NCBI GenBank assembly: GCA_903867275.1
Contig: CAIPQY010000493.1
Coordinates: 1-8,646 of the forward strand
From: an uncultured bacterium
GTDB lineage: Bacteria; Planctomycetota; Phycisphaerae; Phycisphaerales; SM1A02
DNA: 8,646 nt
Reading direction: 5' to 3'
The translations under genes and the position numbers were made by a program. Shown here piece by piece: positions 5,514 through 8,646 of this stretch; positions within the stretch are counted from its first letter, which is position 1, and each line of letters starts with the position of its first letter. The notes under the pieces were generated by a model that was given only the letters and a program-made list of their open reading frames with translations, was not told the origin of the DNA and searched no databases.

Positions 5514-8500
5514 ATGGTGCCCCACTCCGCCCATCGACGCCTGCTCACCGCCCTGCTGTTGACCAGCATCGCCGCAAACGTCGCGAGCGCCGGGACCACG
5601 ATCGACGACTTCAACGACAACGCGATTTCCACGAGCAATTGGAACACGGCGAGCACCAAACAGTCGGTTTCGATCGTGGAAGCGAACGGACGGCTGGAGT
5701 TCCGATCCAACAACGATGCCACCGCTACGAATGCCGAGGAGAATTACGCCGCCGTCTCGAGCACATGGGGCATCGGAACGCAGAGTGATTTCCAGCTCCA
5801 GATGCGCCTCAACTTCCGGCGCCAGACCCCTGCAGGTGGCCATTGCAGCAGTTCCAATCTTGCAACCAACTACACCGGCCTGCTCGCCCACCTCACTTCG
5901 GTGGATACGCCGCTGCAGGCGGGTGGCGTGAACGATGGATTGGCCATCTCGCTCGGCAGCTTCATCGACTCGAACTCCGGCTGTAACTACCGCATCCTCA
6001 CGATCGAGCGCCTGAGCGGCGGCAACACGACGGTGCTTCGTCAGTTCGCCGGGTTCGGCGACAACCTCGAGCAGTACATGCCAACCTACGACCCGAGAGT
6101 CGTATTGAATCTTCCAGAGGGCACCGCGACCGGCTACCTGTCCTACTCGGCGACCACCGGCGTGCTTCGCTTGTCGTTCTTCTCGTTCGCGGACAGCAAT
6201 GCGATCGCGATCGCGCTCCAGAATCCGTCACTCCCGCGGCCGATGCGATTGTCTTTGGGTGGATTTGCCAACGGGCCCATCAAGGCGCTCGGGGGCAGCA
6301 ATGCCTGGTTCGATGACCTCACCCTCGCGCTGGGACAACTGAGCCAGCGACCGACAGGCCTGACGGCATCGCAGGGCACCTCGACAACCGCCGTCAACCT
6401 CACATGGACGGCCACGCCGAACGCGACCAGCTACAAGGTGTATCGCGCGGGATACTTCCTCGGCACCAGCGGCACGACGAGTTACAACGACACGACGGCA
6501 CCGGCCGGCTCGAACATCAGCTACTTCATCCGCGCGGTTTCCCCGGGGGGCGACTCCGAATCGAGCAGCGTGGTCACGGGTTGGCGCAACCTCGCGGCTC
6601 CGACGGGACTGGTTGCCAGCGACGGTGTCATCACGACCGGCGTGAACCTGAACTGGACGGCGGTGCCGGGTGTGCTGGGGTACAAGATCTATCGATCGAC
6701 CGGAAGCGCTGCGCCGACCTTCTCGTCCAACTGGAACACCAACGCGTGCGTGGACAATTCCGCGGTCGCTGGCACGCTTTACAACTACGCCATCACCGCC
6801 GTCACCGCAGCGGGTGAAACGGTGCTGAGCGCCATCGACACCGGTTGGCGCAAACCGCTGCCGCCCGCATCGGTGACCGCCACGGATGGAACCAGCCTGT
6901 CCGGCGTCACGATCAGCTGGCCTGCTGCAACGGGTGCCGCCAGTTACAAGGTGTTCCGAGCGATCGGCACCGGTACCGCCGAGCAGATCGGCATCGTCAC
7001 CGCGCCGACGCTCACCTACACCGACACCACCGCGGTGGGCGGAACGCTCTACAACTACTCGGTGAAGGCGTCCGGACAGACTGGCACCGGTGATTCCGAT
7101 GCCAGCGCCGTGAACGCCGGTTGGCGACAGATTGCGGCACCGGCTGGACTGGCTTCGACCTCCGGCAGCAGCACCACAGGCGTGAACCTGTCATGGACCA
7201 GCGCCACGGGTGCAGTGAGCTACAAGGTGTTCCGTGGTATCGGTTCCGCATCGGCGCAGGTGAGCACAAGCTCCACCACGACCTATGCAGATGCTTCAGC
7301 TGTTCCAGGCACCATCTACACCTATGCGATCAAGGCCGTGTCGCTGGGCGGAGACAGCGCCGCGAGCGCGACGATCAACAGCTACCGCGGGTTGAGCGCC
7401 CCGCTCTCCGTTGCCGCAACCGACGGCACGAGCTCCGCCAACGTCACCGTGACGTGGGCAGCCAGCACTGGAGCCACCGGCTACAAGGTCTTCCGAGCCA
7501 TCGGCAGCGCTGCAGCCTCGCAGATCGGCCCCACCACGACTGCGCTCACATTCGCCGACACCACCGCCGTGCCGGGCACGATCTACAACTACTCCGTCAA
7601 GGCTTCAGGTGTCACCGGTGTCAGCGACAGCGTGGCCAGCGCCTTGAACGCCGGGTATCGCGGCTTCACCACACCCGCTTCTGTCGCCGCAACCGACGGC
7701 ACGAGCTCCGCCAACGTCACCGTGACGTGGGCAGCCAGCACTGGAGCCACCGGCTACAAGGTGTTCCGCGGCGTAACGCTGGTAAACACCGTGTCCGCTC
7801 CGGCGACTTCGTATGCCGATGTCGGGGGCGTGGCGGGCACCGTGTACGCCTACACCGTGAAGGCCGCAGGCCCCACCGGCGTGAGTGACAGCCCCGCAAG
7901 CATCGCCGACAACGGCTGGCGCAACCTGCCTGCCCCCACCGGCCTCATCGCCTCCGACAACCTCACCACCAAGATCAACGTGAAGTGGAACGCCGTCACC
8001 GGCGCCACGGGCTACAAGGTGTACCGAGGCACTTCCGCGGGCTCGCTCCCGCTGCTCACCACCATCGCCGTCGGTACCACGATCACCTTTGACGACACCA
8101 CCGCCGTCACTGGCACCACCTACACCTATCGCGTCACCGCACGAAGCGCCGCAGGCGAGAGCGCACAGAGCACGGCGGACACCGGCGTGAAGGTGGCGGG
8201 CTTCACCACCGCGGACACTTCCAAACCCACCGATCCGGGTGATGGCAGCTATTCCCCAAACACCACCGAGGCGGTGACCGAGGAACCCGAAATCGCCCCC
8301 ATGGGCGTGCAGCGCTACCTGCAGGTGATCACCATCACGCGCGATGCCACGCAGGCATGCGACGTGGCGGGCGACGCGCAACCAACCGCTGGCAACACGA
8401 CCGAGGGCGAGGCCACGGACGGCGAGAGCGCAGATCCCACCAACGCCCCCGCCATCATCGACCTCGACCAGAACGGCGAGCCCGACCTGTGCCAGCTGCG

Positions 8501-8646
8501 ACGCGGCGATCTGGACCTGAACGGCCGTCTGGACGAAGCCGACCTGGCCCTGCTGCTCACCATGATCGGCGAGGAGCCCGTGCTGGGCTTCGGCGACCTG
8601 AACGGCGATGGCGTGATCGACGGCAGCGATGTGCAGGCGCTGAGTG
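5514..8646 (+). CDS. Giant secreted FN3-repeat protein with dockerin-like C-terminus, 3' end outside window
   Basis: 1044 complete codons are open with no stop, and the frame continues past the right edge. Residues 1-26 are a signal peptide (RR, then LLTALLLTSIAANVASA, predicted cleavage after ASA). Residues 27-279 form a beta-rich domain, 280-896 hold seven FN3 modules, about 897-980 are an acidic Thr/Glu/Pro linker, and 983-1044 carry NGxxDxC and dockerin-like EF-hand motifs. This is the layout of a large extracellular or surface protein, possibly an adhesin or a polysaccharide-binding protein; no catalytic domain is visible in the part seen. ATG 5514 was chosen for the clean signal peptide. 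ATG 5466 in the same frame would add 16 residues. The Shine-Dalgarno match is poor for both. The gene lies in the same reading frame as cdaR, separated only by that gene's TGA. Confidence 0.9.
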   Translation, partial: MVPHSAHRRLLTALLLTSIAANVASAGTTIDDFNDNAISTSNWNTASTKQSVSIVEANGRLEFRSNNDATATNAEENYAAVSSTWGIGTQSDFQLQMRLNFRRQTPAGGHCSSSNLATNYTGLLAHLTSVDTPLQAGGVNDGLAISLGSFIDSNSGCNYRILTIERLSGGNTTVLRQFAGFGDNLEQYMPTYDPRVVLNLPEGTATGYLSYSATTGVLRLSFFSFADSNAIAIALQNPSLPRPMRLSLGGFANGPIKALGGSNAWFDDLTLALGQLSQRPTGLTASQGTSTTAVNLTWTATPNATSYKVYRAGYFLGTSGTTSYNDTTAPAGSNISYFIRAVSPGGDSESSSVVTGWRNLAAPTGLVASDGVITTGVNLNWTAVPGVLGYKIYRSTGSAAPTFSSNWNTNACVDNSAVAGTLYNYAITAVTAAGETVLSAIDTGWRKPLPPASVTATDGTSLSGVTISWPAATGAASYKVFRAIGTGTAEQIGIVTAPTLTYTDTTAVGGTLYNYSVKASGQTGTGDSDASAVNAGWRQIAAPAGLASTSGSSTTGVNLSWTSATGAVSYKVFRGIGSASAQVSTSSTTTYADASAVPGTIYTYAIKAVSLGGDSAASATINSYRGLSAPLSVAATDGTSSANVTVTWAASTGATGYKVFRAIGSAAASQIGPTTTALTFADTTAVPGTIYNYSVKASGVTGVSDSVASALNAGYRGFTTPASVAATDGTSSANVTVTWAASTGATGYKVFRGVTLVNTVSAPATSYADVGGVAGTVYAYTVKAAGPTGVSDSPASIADNGWRNLPAPTGLIASDNLTTKINVKWNAVTGATGYKVYRGTSAGSLPLLTTIAVGTTITFDDTTAVTGTTYTYRVTARSAAGESAQSTADTGVKVAGFTTADTSKPTDPGDGSYSPNTTEAVTEEPEIAPMGVQRYLQVITITRDATQACDVAGDAQPTAGNTTEGEATDGESADPTNAPAIIDLDQNGEPDLCQLRRGDLDLNGRLDEADLALLLTMIGEEPVLGFGDLNGDGVIDGSDVQALS
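5592..6350 (+). other. N-terminal jelly-roll-like domain of the FN3 protein
   Basis: This encodes residues 27-279. It begins DDFNDNAISTSNW, the 'DxFNDN...W' opening common to secreted concanavalin-like beta-sandwich domains, and ends with NAWFDDLTLALG, the usual closing strand of such domains (a.FDDltv). In between are many beta strands (GRLEFRSN, FQLQMRLNF, GLAISLG, GYLSYSATTGVLRLSFF) and two Cys (HCSSS and SGCNY) that could pair outside the cell. The likely role is carbohydrate or surface binding, by inference from fold hints only. Base composition here is visibly less GC-rich and uses TTG, AAT and CTT codons that are rare in cdaA and cdaR. Confidence 0.5.
7413..7489 (+). repeat. 77-base perfect direct repeat, copy 1 (FN3 module 5)
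   Basis: It is identical base for base to 7686-7762, at a distance of 273 bases, which is exactly the length of module 5. It encodes the first third of the module, from AATDGTSS to GYKV. It ends at synonymous or near-synonymous differences (GTT against GTC before, GTC against GTG after). Confidence 0.95.
7686..7762 (+). repeat. 77-base perfect direct repeat, copy 2 (FN3 module 6)
   Basis: Second copy of 7413-7489. The remaining two thirds of modules 5 and 6 have diverged strongly, so identity is confined to this block. Confidence 0.95.
8460..8645 (+). other. NGxxDxC motif plus dockerin-like EF-hand pair
   Basis: It opens with DLDQNGEPDLCQLRRGD (8460-8510), a calcium-binding-type 'D.D.NG..D.C' signature often seen near the end of planctomycete secreted proteins. 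Then come two halves sharing DLNG: DLDLNGRLDEADLALLL (from 8508) and GDLNGDGVIDGSDVQAL (from 8592). The second half has a full D-x-N-x-D-x-x-x-D-x-x-D loop; in the first, Arg replaces an expected Asp. This two-fold pattern is that of type I dockerins. In an organism without cohesins such domains probably bind calcium and stabilise or anchor the C-terminus. The end of the domain lies outside the window. Confidence 0.75.

Larger units (their letters stand above)
6351..8201 (+). repeat. Seven tandem fibronectin type III modules
   Basis: Module bounds: 6351-6593, 6594-6857, 6858-7133, 7134-7394, 7395-7667, 7668-7928, 7929-8201 (81 to 92 residues each). Each follows the same plan: a proline-containing opening (APTGL, PASV), a 'DG' or 'SxGxSTTGV' turn, a TW or SW strand, then 'GAxxYKVFR' or 'YKVYR', a TTAVxGTxYxYxVKA strand near the end, and a closing GWR, SYR or GYR at the seam (the last module has GVK). 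These are the hallmark Trp and Tyr of FN3. Module 2 has an extra loop with Asn/Trp/Cys residues (NWNTNAC). Such arrays act as extended spacers or binding surfaces in secreted bacterial proteins. Confidence 0.88.

Noticed and set aside
7413..7762. CRISPR-like or mobile-element direct repeats
   Set aside because: There are only two copies, in frame within one coding gene, at FN3 module spacing; no spacers, terminal inverted repeats or transposase.
7121..7888. Open frames on both strands inside the FN3 array (also 7605-8381 minus)
   Set aside because: They are off-frame readings of the repeats; the repeated blocks within them follow the FN3 period.

Overview
The window is GC-rich bacterial DNA, most likely from a planctomycete of the Phycisphaerae type. 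That placement is an inference from three things: a secreted giant protein that joins fibronectin type III (FN3) repeats to an 'NGxxDxC' plus dockerin-like EF-hand tail, small envelope proteins that fit no standard family well, and inconsistent use of Shine-Dalgarno sites. No rRNA, tRNA, CRISPR array, insertion sequence or phage gene was seen.

Left part, minus strand (1-3350). Three tightly overlapping genes are read leftwards from 3350: a conserved-looking hypothetical protein (3350-2832), a lipoprotein with a LolA/LolB-like look (2839-1985) and a fusion of an exported WD/kelch-like repeat region with a C-terminal RDD membrane domain (1988-555). The overlaps are 8 and 4 bases, so they very probably form one operon. 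After a 74-base gap the same strand carries the 5' part of a short FliF/YscJ-type ring protein (480 to beyond position 1).

Centre, plus strand (3401-5435). Divergent from that operon, across only 50 bases, lies a diadenylate cyclase gene (cdaA) followed one base later by its YbbR-domain partner (cdaR). Together they make and control c-di-AMP at the membrane, a signal for osmotic and envelope homeostasis. The CdaA signature DGA motif reads DLA here and the usual T before RHR is A, which is the most interesting point in the window. glmM, the usual third gene, does not follow.

Right part, plus strand (5514 to beyond 8646). A very large secreted protein starts 78 bases after cdaR. It has a signal peptide, a beta-rich jelly-roll-like domain, seven tandem FN3 modules, an acidic Thr/Glu-rich linker, and a Ca-binding dockerin-like double motif at the window's edge. 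Two adjacent FN3 modules share 77 identical bases, a sign of recent duplication or gene conversion.

Overall theme: cell envelope. Every recognisable gene is membrane-bound, lipid-anchored or exported. The minus-strand operon and the cdaA-cdaR pair may share a control region.
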